In this document: one piece after another, positions 1 to 8,534 of the stretch
How positions within the stretch are numbered: position 1 is the first letter of the stretch
Layout: every line of letters starts with the position of its first letter
Source of the DNA: Stigmatella ashevillena
GTDB lineage: Bacteria; Myxococcota; Myxococcia; Myxococcales; Myxococcaceae
Direction of reading: 5' to 3'
NCBI RefSeq assembly: GCF_028368975.1
Contig: NZ_JAQNDM010000002.1
Coordinates: 4,334,425 to 4,398,424, forward strand
DNA length: 64,000 bases
The notes under the pieces: generated by a model
What the model saw: the letters and a program-made list of their open reading frames with translations, nothing else
Databases searched by the model: none
What the model was told of the DNA's origin: nothing
Translations under genes and position numbers: made by a program

Positions 1-108
1 GCCTCGGCTGCTGCAACCCCATGGGCTGTCTCTCAAGCTCTAGGAAGACAAGAAACATGGGTGGGTGCGACGTGATGGCTGACGCAACTTTTCTCAGACT
101 CCGGGAGA

Positions 109-3100
109 ATGTCGTTGAAATCGATTTCAAAGACTCTTTTTGCCGCAGTGTGGGTGGTCTGTCATCTGGTTGCATGCGGCAGCGAGACACCCACCAGTAC
201 AGAAGCGAAAGCCTCGCCCCGGCACATCGTTCAAGCCCTCGATGAGCCCTGTACCAACCCCATTCCCCTCGGCAACGCCACGCCGTTGAATGGTGTCGGC
301 GGGCCGCTGAAGGGCTGGTCCTGCATCTACACCCTGACCTTGTCAGAGCCCGCCACCAGCCTCGAGTTCGTCACGAGCGGGGGCTCGGGAGATGGCGATC
401 TGTACGTGAAGTATGGCTCCGCTCCCACCGATACCTCCTCGTCCTCGTATAACTGTAGGTCCATCGGGGGCACCACCGCCGAGCGCTGTGTCATTTCAAG
501 CCCCCAGTTAGGCACGTACTACGTGCGCATGTATGGGCATACCGACTTCTCGGGCGTCACCTTGACAGGAACGTACACGCCTCTCGCCAAATCGGGCTGC
601 GACAACATCGTCGCGCTCTCCAATGGCGTGCCCGTGGGAAACCTCAGCATGCCGTCAACGTACTGGTCTTGCTTCTACACGCTGGAGGTGCCGGCGGGGG
701 CCAACGATCTCAAGTTCACCATGAGCGGTTCGGGAGACGGCGATCTGTATGTGAAGTTTGGGTCCGCGCCCACCCTCACCTCCTATGACTGCAGGTCTTC
801 GGGCATGACCTCCACCGAGAGTTGCGTCATCCCGACGGCACAGGCGGGCACGTACCATGTGCGATTGTGGGGGGCCGGCGGCTACTCGGGCGCCAGCCTG
901 ACGGGTTCGTACACACAGGAATGCACCAGCGTCACCTCTCTGACCCCAGGCACCGCCGCCGGCAACATCAACGGACCGGCGAACCGCTGGTCCTGCATCT
1001 ATGCCCTGGAGGTGCCGGCCAGAGCCACCGACCTCAAGTTCGTCACGAGCGGGGGCACGGGAAATGGGGATCTCTACGTGAGATACGGCGCGGTGCCGGA
1101 CAAGAACACATATGACTGCAAGTCCACGGGCACCACCTCCAGTGAGACCTGCACCCTTCCGGCCACGCGGGCGGGCACGTACTACGTGCGGATGACAGGC
1201 CCCACGGCCTTCTCGGGCATCAATCTGACGAGCACGTACACACTCGGCAAGCCCATGGGGTGCACCGGAACCAGCGTGCTCTCCAATGGTACGCCCGAGG
1301 GCTCCATCGGCGCGGCGGCCAATGATTGGTCCTGCCTCTACGCCCTGGAGGTGCCGCCAGGAGCCAGCAACCTCCGGTTCGTGACGAGCGGTGGCTCAGG
1401 CAATGGAGACATGTATGTGAAGCGAGGCGCTCCCCCGAGCGACACCTCCTATGACTGCAAGTCCACGGAGGCCACCACCAGTGAGAGTTGTGCCCTTGCG
1501 ACAGCGCAGGCGGGCACCTGGTACGTGCGCATGCATGGGCCCACCGCCTTCTCGGGCGTCAGTCTGACGGGCGCGTACAGCGCCGTGGGCCCAGCGAGCT
1601 GCACCAGCGTCATCCCGCTGTCCAATGGCTCATCCGCGGGCAGCGTCAGTGCGTCCGCGGCGAATTGGTCCTGCCACTACACCCTGGACGTGCCCGCGGG
1701 GGTCACTGACCTCAAGTTCGTCGCCAGCGGGGGCTCGGGAGATGGCGACCTGTACGTGAAGTTCGGCTCCGCACCGGATGCCAGCACGTATGACTGCAAA
1801 TCCGCGAGCACTTCCTCCACGGAGACCTGCAGCATCCTGTTGGCGCAGCCAGGCACCTACCACGTGCGGATGAATGGATACACCTCCTTCTCGGGCGTCA
1901 GCCTGACAGGCTCGTATACCTCCACGGTTCTTTCCAATAACACCCCCGTGAACGGTCTGGGGGTGACGTTGGTGGGCGCATGGTCCTCTGTCTACACGTT
2001 GGAGGTGCCACCGGGAGCCAGCAACCTCCAGTTCGTGACGAGCGGTGGCACGGGGAACAGCGACCTGTACGTGAAGTTCGGCTCCCCGCCGAGCGATACG
2101 TCGTATGACTGCAAGTCGACGGGCAGCACCACCAGCGAGACCTGCGCCCTCCCCACGGCGCGGGCCGGCACCTGGTACGCGAGGGCGCATGGGGCCACTC
2201 CCTTCTCGGGCATCAGCTTGAAGGGCTCGTACACGCCCGGCAGTTCCCCGGTCTGTACCGGAGTCCTCCCGCTCTCCGCCGGCACGGCGGCGGGCAATCT
2301 CGGTGCGTCGGCAGGGGGCTGGTCCTGCACCTACGCCCTGGACGTGCCAGCAGGCGCAAGCAATCTTCGGTTCGTCACGAGCGGTGGCTCGGGAAATGGC
2401 GACCTGTACGTGAAGCAGGGCTCCGTGCCGGACAGCAGCACCTATGACTGCAAATCCTCGGGCAGTACCACCAGCGAGACCTGCACCTTCCCGGCGGCGG
2501 CGGGAGGGACCTGGTATGTGCGGGTGTATGGCGCCAGCGCCTTCTCGGGCGTGAACCTGACCGGCTCGTACATTCCCATCAACTGCAACGTGGCCCTGCC
2601 CAACGGCTCGCCGATGAGCAACCTCCATGCGGGGGCCGATACCTGGTCCTGTGTCTACGCCCTGGACGTCCCAGCGGGTGCCAGCAACCTCCGGTTCGCC
2701 ACGAGCGGGGGCCTGGGGAATGCCTCGATGTATGTGAAGCATGGCTCCGCGCCGGACAGCAGCACGTTCGATTGCAAGTCCTCGGGCGTCACCACCAGCG
2801 AGACCTGCACGATTCCGGTGGCCCAGGCGGGCACCTGGTACGTGCGCCTGTACGGGGCTGCTGCGTTCTCGGGCGTCAGCCTGACGGGCTCGTACAGCAC
2901 CGACCAATGCACCCAGGCCCTGTCGAACGGCGTGCCGGTGGGTGGCCTCTACGGAGCCGCCGACACCTGGTCCTGCACCTACACCCTGGAGGTGCCCGCG
3001 GACGTCACCCAGCTCAGGTTCAGCACGGGCAATGGCTCGGGGGTCCCCTCCCTGTACGTGAGGCATGGGGCCGCACCGGACAGCAGCACGTATGATTGCA

Positions 3101-5202
3101 AGGGCAGCAATGGCTGCAGTGTTCCGGCGCAGGCGGGCACCTGGTACGTGCGGCTGCAGACCGCCAACGGCTTCTCGGGCGCCAGCTTGACGGGTTCGTA
3201 CATTCCCTCCATCAAGCTCTCCAACGGCGTTGCGGTGGGCAACATCAGCGGGCCGTCCACGTCGGCTGCCTACACCCTGGAGGTGCCCGCGGGAGCCACC
3301 AACCTCAAGTTCGTCACGAGTGGGGGCACGGGCAACAGCGACCTGTCCGTGAGGTATGGCTCGGCGTCCAACCCGGTGGCCTGCGAGTCCAAGGGCACCA
3401 CCACCAGTGAGACGTGCACCCTCTCGCTGCCCCAGGCAGGCACCTACTTCGCGCAGCTGTCTGGGAGCACCTACGCGGGCGTCAGCCTGACGGGCTCCTA
3501 CACCACCACGAACCCTGTGCCCCCCCCCAACGACACGTGCACCACGGCGCAGCCGCTCGTCTTCACCCATTCGGGCCTGGCCTACGTCCAGGGAGACACC
3601 ACGCTGGCAGGCAACGGCAACAGCACAGCGGATGCGTCACCGACCTGCTCGGCTTCTGCCAGGGCTTCCGGCAACGACGTCGTCTACCGCCTGACGTTGA
3701 CGGAGCCCCGGAGCCTCCAGGTGTCCGTCAAGCCGACGGATGCCCGGCTGGCCCCGGTCGTCTACCTGCGCAAGGCCGAGAACTGTTCGAGCCCCGTGGC
3801 CGCGTCCGAGTTGGCGTGCAACGCCACCGAGGCCGACGCCTCGGGCCCCGTGGACCTCTTCGTGCCGAACCTTCCCGCGGGCGAGTACACCCTCTGGGTG
3901 GATGGAGGCGTCTACAAGAACTGGAGCGGGCCGACCTCCTTCGGGCGCTTCTCGCTCGAGGCGGAGTTGAACCCGCCCGTGCTGCCGCCGGTGAACGAGT
4001 CCTGCCAGACCGCGCAGCCCCTCGTCTTCCACCACGGTGTTGCCAGGGCTGTGGGCGACACGCGCACCGCGCTGAATGACAATTCGCAGGGGTGCGGCAA
4101 CTCCACCTCGCTGTATGGCGCTGACGTCGCCTATTCGTACACGCTGGAAGAGGCGCAGGATGTCTTCATCGAGGTGAAGGCCGCCGAGACGGCTCCGGGC
4201 TGGAGGCCCGTCGCCTCCATGCGCAAAGGGCCGGCTTGCTCTTCCTACGCGCCCGATGACCGGTGCCTTGAGAACTCCAACGAGGGGCGGTACTACAGGC
4301 GCTTTGTCCGGCAGTCCCCTGGGACCTATATCGTCTGGGTCGATGGCGCGACGGCCAAGGATGCGGGCCCCTTCGAGTTGAAGGTCACCGTCAACACGCC
4401 CTCGTACAACGGCTCTTGCAGTTCGGCCAGGCCCTTGGCGTTCGATGCCGCGGGGGACGCGTTCGCGCGAGGGGACACCACGTATGCCGACGACAGCAGC
4501 GCGACGGCCGGCACCTCGATGTGCGCGAGCCAGACCCAGAATGGGGGAGATGTCGTCTACACCGTGACGGTTCCACCCGGTCCTCCGCAGCAGGTGTCCT
4601 TCGTGGTGGAGCCGACCATCGATAGCTGGCTCTTGCCCGTGCTGTCCCTGCGCAGGGCCTGCGCGCTCTCCTCTGGGTCGGACGAGCTGATCTGTGGGAC
4701 GCCGCTCAACTATGGGCTCCGTCAAAAGGCAGGGATCGCGGTCGCGAAGCTTGAGCCGGGGACTTACTACCTGTGGGTTGACAGCGATAACTGGGATGGA
4801 GCGTTCTCCCTGTATGGGCACATGGGCGCTCCCAACGACACCTGCGCGACCGCTCGTCTCGTCTCCCTGGCGTCCGATGCCCAACCCGCGGTGGCCACGA
4901 CGAACGTCGGGATGACGAACGACTACGGCTCCGGCAGTGCGAATCCCTATGGCGGGACGTGTGGAAACTCGGGGGAGGCTACTCCGGACTCCGTGTACGC
5001 CTTCACCGCGCCTGCCTCGGGGAAGTACTACACCAACTCCAACGCGATGAGGTTCCTGGGCGAAACCTGCGACCCAGCTCTCTGCTCGGCAAACTCCGTC
5101 TTCGAGGCCGTCGAGGGGCATACGTACTACTTCGTTCTCGACCATCAGGGGTATGGCTCTTCGGGGACCCAGGATCTGCGCATCCTTCCGTACCCGTGGT
5201 GA
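109..5202 (+). CDS. giant PPC-repeat surface lipoprotein
   Basis: Predicted exported lipoprotein of 1,697 residues. The N-terminus has a basic start, a hydrophobic stretch and a lipobox (LVAC, Cys23). Residues about 45-1135 are ten tandem units of about 105 residues. Each has a WSCxYxLxVPAGA strand, a TSGGSGxGDLYV segment, a paired YDC...ETC cysteine motif and an AGTWYVR...FSGVxLTGSY end, as in bacterial pre-peptidase C-terminal (PPC) domains. Units 6 and 10 lack the WSC cysteine. About four further, more divergent units start with NDTC/NESC (residues about 1140-1697). No catalytic domain is visible, so an adhesive, carbohydrate-binding or matrix role is inferred. PPC domains normally follow secreted peptidases; here they form the whole protein. 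The start was chosen because it gives the signal peptide. Confidence 0.85.
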   Translation: MSLKSISKTLFAAVWVVCHLVACGSETPTSTEAKASPRHIVQALDEPCTNPIPLGNATPLNGVGGPLKGWSCIYTLTLSEPATSLEFVTSGGSGDGDLYVKYGSAPTDTSSSSYNCRSIGGTTAERCVISSPQLGTYYVRMYGHTDFSGVTLTGTYTPLAKSGCDNIVALSNGVPVGNLSMPSTYWSCFYTLEVPAGANDLKFTMSGSGDGDLYVKFGSAPTLTSYDCRSSGMTSTESCVIPTAQAGTYHVRLWGAGGYSGASLTGSYTQECTSVTSLTPGTAAGNINGPANRWSCIYALEVPARATDLKFVTSGGTGNGDLYVRYGAVPDKNTYDCKSTGTTSSETCTLPATRAGTYYVRMTGPTAFSGINLTSTYTLGKPMGCTGTSVLSNGTPEGSIGAAANDWSCLYALEVPPGASNLRFVTSGGSGNGDMYVKRGAPPSDTSYDCKSTEATTSESCALATAQAGTWYVRMHGPTAFSGVSLTGAYSAVGPASCTSVIPLSNGSSAGSVSASAANWSCHYTLDVPAGVTDLKFVASGGSGDGDLYVKFGSAPDASTYDCKSASTSSTETCSILLAQPGTYHVRMNGYTSFSGVSLTGSYTSTVLSNNTPVNGLGVTLVGAWSSVYTLEVPPGASNLQFVTSGGTGNSDLYVKFGSPPSDTSYDCKSTGSTTSETCALPTARAGTWYARAHGATPFSGISLKGSYTPGSSPVCTGVLPLSAGTAAGNLGASAGGWSCTYALDVPAGASNLRFVTSGGSGNGDLYVKQGSVPDSSTYDCKSSGSTTSETCTFPAAAGGTWYVRVYGASAFSGVNLTGSYIPINCNVALPNGSPMSNLHAGADTWSCVYALDVPAGASNLRFATSGGLGNASMYVKHGSAPDSSTFDCKSSGVTTSETCTIPVAQAGTWYVRLYGAAAFSGVSLTGSYSTDQCTQALSNGVPVGGLYGAADTWSCTYTLEVPADVTQLRFSTGNGSGVPSLYVRHGAAPDSSTYDCKGSNGCSVPAQAGTWYVRLQTANGFSGASLTGSYIPSIKLSNGVAVGNISGPSTSAAYTLEVPAGATNLKFVTSGGTGNSDLSVRYGSASNPVACESKGTTTSETCTLSLPQAGTYFAQLSGSTYAGVSLTGSYTTTNPVPPPNDTCTTAQPLVFTHSGLAYVQGDTTLAGNGNSTADASPTCSASARASGNDVVYRLTLTEPRSLQVSVKPTDARLAPVVYLRKAENCSSPVAASELACNATEADASGPVDLFVPNLPAGEYTLWVDGGVYKNWSGPTSFGRFSLEAELNPPVLPPVNESCQTAQPLVFHHGVARAVGDTRTALNDNSQGCGNSTSLYGADVAYSYTLEEAQDVFIEVKAAETAPGWRPVASMRKGPACSSYAPDDRCLENSNEGRYYRRFVRQSPGTYIVWVDGATAKDAGPFELKVTVNTPSYNGSCSSARPLAFDAAGDAFARGDTTYADDSSATAGTSMCASQTQNGGDVVYTVTVPPGPPQQVSFVVEPTIDSWLLPVLSLRRACALSSGSDELICGTPLNYGLRQKAGIAVAKLEPGTYYLWVDSDNWDGAFSLYGHMGAPNDTCATARLVSLASDAQPAVATTNVGMTNDYGSGSANPYGGTCGNSGEATPDSVYAFTAPASGKYYTNSNAMRFLGETCDPALCSANSVFEAVEGHTYYFVLDHQGYGSSGTQDLRILPYPW

Positions 5203-5222
5203 GCGTCTCTGCTCGAGAGAAC

Positions 5223-5254
5223 GCCACCGTCAGCGGAGCTTGGCTGACGGTGGC
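5223..5254 (+). terminator. hairpin after the PPC-repeat gene
   Basis: An 11-bp perfect inverted repeat (GCCACCGTCAG / CTGACGGTGGC) with a 10-nt loop lies 20 nt past the stop codon. There is no T-run after it, so it is terminator-like rather than a classic Rho-independent terminator. The flanking genes converge, so it could act in both directions. Confidence 0.45.
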
Positions 5255-5302
5255 ACAGTGAGCGAACACAGGGGGGACGGCCGTTCTCCTTCTGAGAGGC
5301 GT

Positions 5303-5551
5303 CTACTGGGCTTCAGAGGCAGGCGCTGCCGCGGAACACCATGTGGCCTCGCAGTCGATACGGCCCTCTTCACAGGACGCCTTGGCCTCGGGGGTCTTCG
5401 CGCGCGACATGCACCGCACGTAGAGCCACTGACAATCCGAGCACAGCGCCATCGCCTCGACTTCGGCCTTTTCGGCGCTCGTGTCCCCTTCGGCTCCGCC
5501 ACATCCCACCAGCAGTCCCAACGCCAGTACCGCCCCAACAAATCCGCGCAT
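5303..5551 (-). CDS. small cysteine-rich lipoprotein
   Basis: 82-residue predicted lipoprotein. A short hydrophobic signal ends in the lipobox LLVGC (Cys17), followed by GG and an acidic linker. The mature part holds six further cysteines spaced like two small disulfide hairpins (CSDC, RC, SC, DC, WC), so it is probably a disulfide-stabilised envelope peptide. I do not recognise the family. It lies 76 nt upstream of the divergently-numbered neighbour's end on the same strand (the beta-barrel-like gene at 5628-6623 is transcribed toward it) and could be its last operon member. Confidence 0.65.
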   Translation of the reverse strand: MRGFVGAVLALGLLVGCGGAEGDTSAEKAEVEAMALCSDCQWLYVRCMSRAKTPEAKASCEEGRIDCEATWCSAAAPASEAQ

Positions 5552-5627
5552 GTATCCTCCAGGTTGTGCGTTCTTGAGAGGCTAGCGGATTTTTCCCGGA
5601 GTGTCGCTCGCGCGACCGGCACTTGAG

Positions 5628-6623
5628 CTACAGGAAGAAGCGGGTGCCAAAACCCAGGGTGAGCTGCCTTCCATCCTTCCAGGGCACGTTGAACTGATGC
5701 CACCGCAGCTCGAGCGCGAGCGTTGGCCCGTGGGCGGGCCTCCAGTCCAGGCCCGCCCCCACGGAGTACGTCACAGGCTGTCCCGCCGTATGTGCGGAGA
5801 AGCCCACCAGGAGTGAAGGCGTGAGGGCGGCGGGGCGAGGGGTGGCGCGCATCAGCACGCCGAAGGAGAACAAGGCCGCGTTCAGCGGCTGCCCATCCAA
5901 GCTCTCGAACAGATGGTGAAAGGCCACCTCGGGCCCTACGGCGACGTAGGGACCCAGTTGCACGAGTGCCTCGACGCGGGCGCCCAATCCGAGGGCATCC
6001 GAGGGCTCGTCGAGGGTGAGAACATTGGAGACGAACAGGCCGAGCTGCCCGGTGACTGGCCACGATTGCCCCTCGGCGGTTTCCACCCAGGCCTCCTCCG
6101 GCGCTCGCAGCGGGGGAAGCAGGAGCGGCCCATCCAACACGCGCTCATACACCCTGTCCCAACTGGGAATGAGGCTTCCGATGAGCGCGCCCAACCCCGC
6201 CGTCACGAGCCCCCCCCCGACGCCGGCCAGGGCACTTACCGGAATGCATGGCGCCGTCGTGGAATCATCCGCAATGCGGCACACGTACATGCCCAGAATG
6301 ACGCCTGCCAGAAAGCCGGGCACGGCACCGATGGCCGCACCTGTTCCCGCATGGCGCCCTCGGACGTAAAGCTCCCGGACACTGGGCAACGGAAACTGCG
6401 CTCGCAGGGACTCGGACACTCCAGCGTCGAGCGTGAGGGACTGGGCGCTCGTCTCCAGCAGCCGCCCCTCCACGACCCCCTCCTCGCCAGCCACCCGCAG
6501 CGGCTTGCCCAGCGCCTTCTCCAAGGCGCGGGACACTTTGGAGGGAGCGTCCGCCGCCCCGGGAGCCTCGGCGAGCGCCTCGGCGCTGATGAGAAGGCAC
6601 GCCAGAAAAGAAACCATGCGCAT
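5628..6623 (-). CDS. envelope protein with predicted beta-barrel C-terminus
   Basis: 331 residues with a Sec signal peptide (cleavage likely after ALA, about residue 19). Residues 30-95 contain a small beta module on how an attribute is stored or displayed (VEGRLLETSAQSLTLD). Residues about 95-165 hold two glycine-rich hydrophobic segments (GTGAAIGAVPGFLAGVILG and the ALAGVGGGLVTAGLGALIG stretch), like glycine-zipper segments. Residues 200-331 alternate polar and apolar residues and end in FGTRFFL, with the C-terminal Phe-x pattern typical of outer-membrane beta-barrels. The function is unknown. Glycine-zipper plus barrel suggests outer-membrane insertion. Confidence 0.7.
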   Translation of the reverse strand: MRMVSFLACLLISAEALAEAPGAADAPSKVSRALEKALGKPLRVAGEEGVVEGRLLETSAQSLTLDAGVSESLRAQFPLPSVRELYVRGRHAGTGAAIGAVPGFLAGVILGMYVCRIADDSTTAPCIPVSALAGVGGGLVTAGLGALIGSLIPSWDRVYERVLDGPLLLPPLRAPEEAWVETAEGQSWPVTGQLGLFVSNVLTLDEPSDALGLGARVEALVQLGPYVAVGPEVAFHHLFESLDGQPLNAALFSFGVLMRATPRPAALTPSLLVGFSAHTAGQPVTYSVGAGLDWRPAHGPTLALELRWHQFNVPWKDGRQLTLGFGTRFFL

Positions 6624-6699
6624 AGGGCCAATCTAGCAAGAGGCCACCCAGCTACGACGTCACGTTGGAGTGACCTGCGACGTGTCTTGGCGCGGGCCG

Positions 6700-6721
6700 G
6701 GCCAACGGCTCGGGTGGCACC
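6700..6721. repeat. 22-nt dispersed repeat, copy 1
   Basis: A 22-nt sequence beginning GGCCAACGGCTCGG is identical to 11134-11155. Both copies lie in intergenic DNA beside a gene of the propeller-like type. No role can be read from sequence alone. Confidence 0.5.
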
Positions 6722-6732
6722 TGGACGCTGGA

Positions 6733-6754
6733 CGTCCGCGGACGTCCGCGGACG
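6733..6754. promoter_or_regulatory. 22-nt perfect palindrome
   Basis: A perfect 22-nt palindrome is built from two copies of a 10-nt unit (GACGTCCGCG). It sits between two divergent genes, about 110 nt upstream of the 6623 start and about 150 nt upstream of the 6901 start. It could be a binding site for a dimeric regulator or a cruciform. This is inference. Confidence 0.4.
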
Positions 6755-6900
6755 GGACCGGTGAAGGCTCGCTTGGGGAGGCCTCGCTCGGAGGTGGCTG
6801 TGCGCTGCCCGTGAAGTCCGCGCGCCAGATTCTGGCGCGGGGATTGCTCAAGGTCCGTCACGCCTCGAAGCGTGGGCAAATTCTCCCAAGGATCGAAAGA

Positions 6901-7791
6901 ATGAACACGAGCAACCCGAAGATCGATGGCAGCTCCACCAGTGTCCAGAACCTGCTCTCGGCGATGAGCCGGACCCCCCAGAGGTTCAACGTCGTGGGGA
7001 CGATCCAGGTCCCCGATTGGCGAGGGGTCAATAAGCACTTCCAGGGGATTGCCCCCCTGAACGGAGCGATTGCCATCACGGGCCAGATCAGCGCGAGCGC
7101 CGACACCTGGTGGTGTGCGTCTTTCAGTGAATCGGGACCGGCGCCCGCAAGAGTCTCCTCCGTGATGGGGACGAGCTATTACGATCACGCGGGTGGAATC
7201 CAGCGGCTGGGTAACTTGTTGCCCATGCCCCTTGAGAACGACAGGAACGAGGCGACGGTGGCGTTCTACGATGTGTCAACGAACACGCCTCGCAACCTCT
7301 ACGAGATTCACATGACGGGCAGCAAAGCCTCTGCTGCCGCCATCACGACCTACACCGACGCGCAAGGCATCGAGCAGGCGGTGCTCCTGGTCTATGCCTA
7401 CAGCCCGAAGCAGTTCGGGGTCTACCGAGCGCCTGCCCATGCGCTCAGCACGAACGCGTGGACCAAAATCGGCGAGACCAATGTCCTCGACAGCGATGAC
7501 CAGTTCCAGTGCTTTGGCCTGGTCACCCAGGCGAACGTGGGCGGGGACGTCGTCTACCTCGTGGGTTTTCGCGAGGACGAAGAGGTCCACCTGTACAGCA
7601 TGAATACGAACTCGGTGAACTATGGCTACCTGAGCCATGTGGAGACCTTCAGAGGGTGGAGTGGGTCCCAGTGGCGCTATGGCGTGGGCCTGCAGATCTC
7701 GAACTCGACCAAGCTCCGCATCTTCGGGTGCAGCGAAGACCCGAGCGGCGACCGGGACGACTACTCCTTCCCCATCTACTACTGGGGATGA
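6901..7791 (+). CDS. hypothetical protein, propeller-like strands
   Basis: 296 residues from the chosen ATG, which is preceded by GAAAG. The open frame extends 231 nt further upstream, but that part is Arg/Gly-rich and looks non-coding. There is no signal peptide. The body is rich in short beta-strand segments ending in Trp/Tyr (DTWWCASF, VLLVYAYSPKQFGVY, GGDVVYLVGF, GGWSGSQWRYGVGLQISN-like spacing), which suggests a beta-propeller or jelly-roll. I do not recognise a named family. The lower third-position bias of the first 30 residues may reflect recent acquisition or an uncertain start. Confidence 0.6.
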   Translation: MNTSNPKIDGSSTSVQNLLSAMSRTPQRFNVVGTIQVPDWRGVNKHFQGIAPLNGAIAITGQISASADTWWCASFSESGPAPARVSSVMGTSYYDHAGGIQRLGNLLPMPLENDRNEATVAFYDVSTNTPRNLYEIHMTGSKASAAAITTYTDAQGIEQAVLLVYAYSPKQFGVYRAPAHALSTNAWTKIGETNVLDSDDQFQCFGLVTQANVGGDVVYLVGFREDEEVHLYSMNTNSVNYGYLSHVETFRGWSGSQWRYGVGLQISNSTKLRIFGCSEDPSGDRDDYSFPIYYWG

Positions 7792-7998
7792 CCGGGTTCA
7801 GCCTCTTCGGCGGAGCAGGACAGCTCACGGCAGTGGTGGGCCACTTCACGGCATGGACGGAGCGCTTTACTGCAAGGCCGGCGCAACGGGGAACAGGGCT
7901 CTGTACATAGCCCCTCGCGAGCAGGGCGCCCCCCGAGGCCCTGACCGCCGCCAGAAATGGCGGTTCTGAACCCATTCAATCCCAAGGATTGGTCCTTC

Positions 7999-8508
7999 AT
8001 GCGTCTTCACAATGCGTTTCTGATGTCCGTGCTGTTCGCCACCGCTTGCGGCCCCGAGTCCGAGCCTGTCCCAGACGAGCTGGGGACGCAGGCCGGTGCG
8101 CTGGCTTCTCCCGTCATCACCTTCTGGGAGGGCAACTTCTGCGGCGGAGACCAGGTCGGCTCGTATCCCTACAATTCGGCGGCCACCATCATCCCCAACT
8201 CCAGTGGCTCGGGCTGGTCCAATGACGAGGCCCGGTCCATGAAGTTGTTCCAGGTGCCCGTGGGAACGGTCATCCGCGTCTACAACAGCTCTTCTGGCAG
8301 TCATGGCGATGACTGGTCTGAAATCGTCATCAACCAGTACGCGGAGCAGCTCTGCGTCACCTCCTTCGAGGTGACGGGGACCCCCAACCCGTACTACTCG
8401 CTTCGCTACTGCGACACTGGGGGCCTTGACGGAAAGGTTTCGCAGGTCCGGGCTCAGCCCTATGCATTCGTGGGCGACTCGTGCACGGGGACTTGGCGCT
8501 ACTACTAA
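7999..8508 (+). CDS. small lipoprotein, beta/gamma-crystallin-like
   Basis: 169-residue lipoprotein from the ATG at 7999 (lipobox FATAC, Cys17). That start gives a clean signal; the longer frame from 7957 does not. The mature part opens with ITFWEGNFCGGDQVGSY and continues with WSNDEARSMKLFQVPVGTVI and VRVYNSSSG. This order (a colourful F/Y-x-G strand, then a DEARS-like segment) resembles single beta/gamma-crystallin Greek-key domains found in secreted bacterial proteins, but a bona fide calcium-binding N/DxxS/T motif is not certain. Conserved cysteines lie at both ends. Probably exported to the envelope or matrix. Confidence 0.65.
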   Translation: MRLHNAFLMSVLFATACGPESEPVPDELGTQAGALASPVITFWEGNFCGGDQVGSYPYNSAATIIPNSSGSGWSNDEARSMKLFQVPVGTVIRVYNSSSGSHGDDWSEIVINQYAEQLCVTSFEVTGTPNPYYSLRYCDTGGLDGKVSQVRAQPYAFVGDSCTGTWRYY

Positions 8509-8534
8509 GGCGGACGTGAGCGCGGGGCGTCAGG

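Noticed and set aside
360-3520. Regular repeats in the PPC gene considered as a CRISPR or tandem DNA array
   Set aside because: Repeats are about 315 nt, in frame, imperfect, and encode protein domains. No short repeat-spacer pattern exists in the window.
1630-3570. 646-codon open frame antisense to the PPC-repeat gene
   Set aside because: Arg/Gly-rich product that mirrors the PPC repeats; a high-GC shadow.
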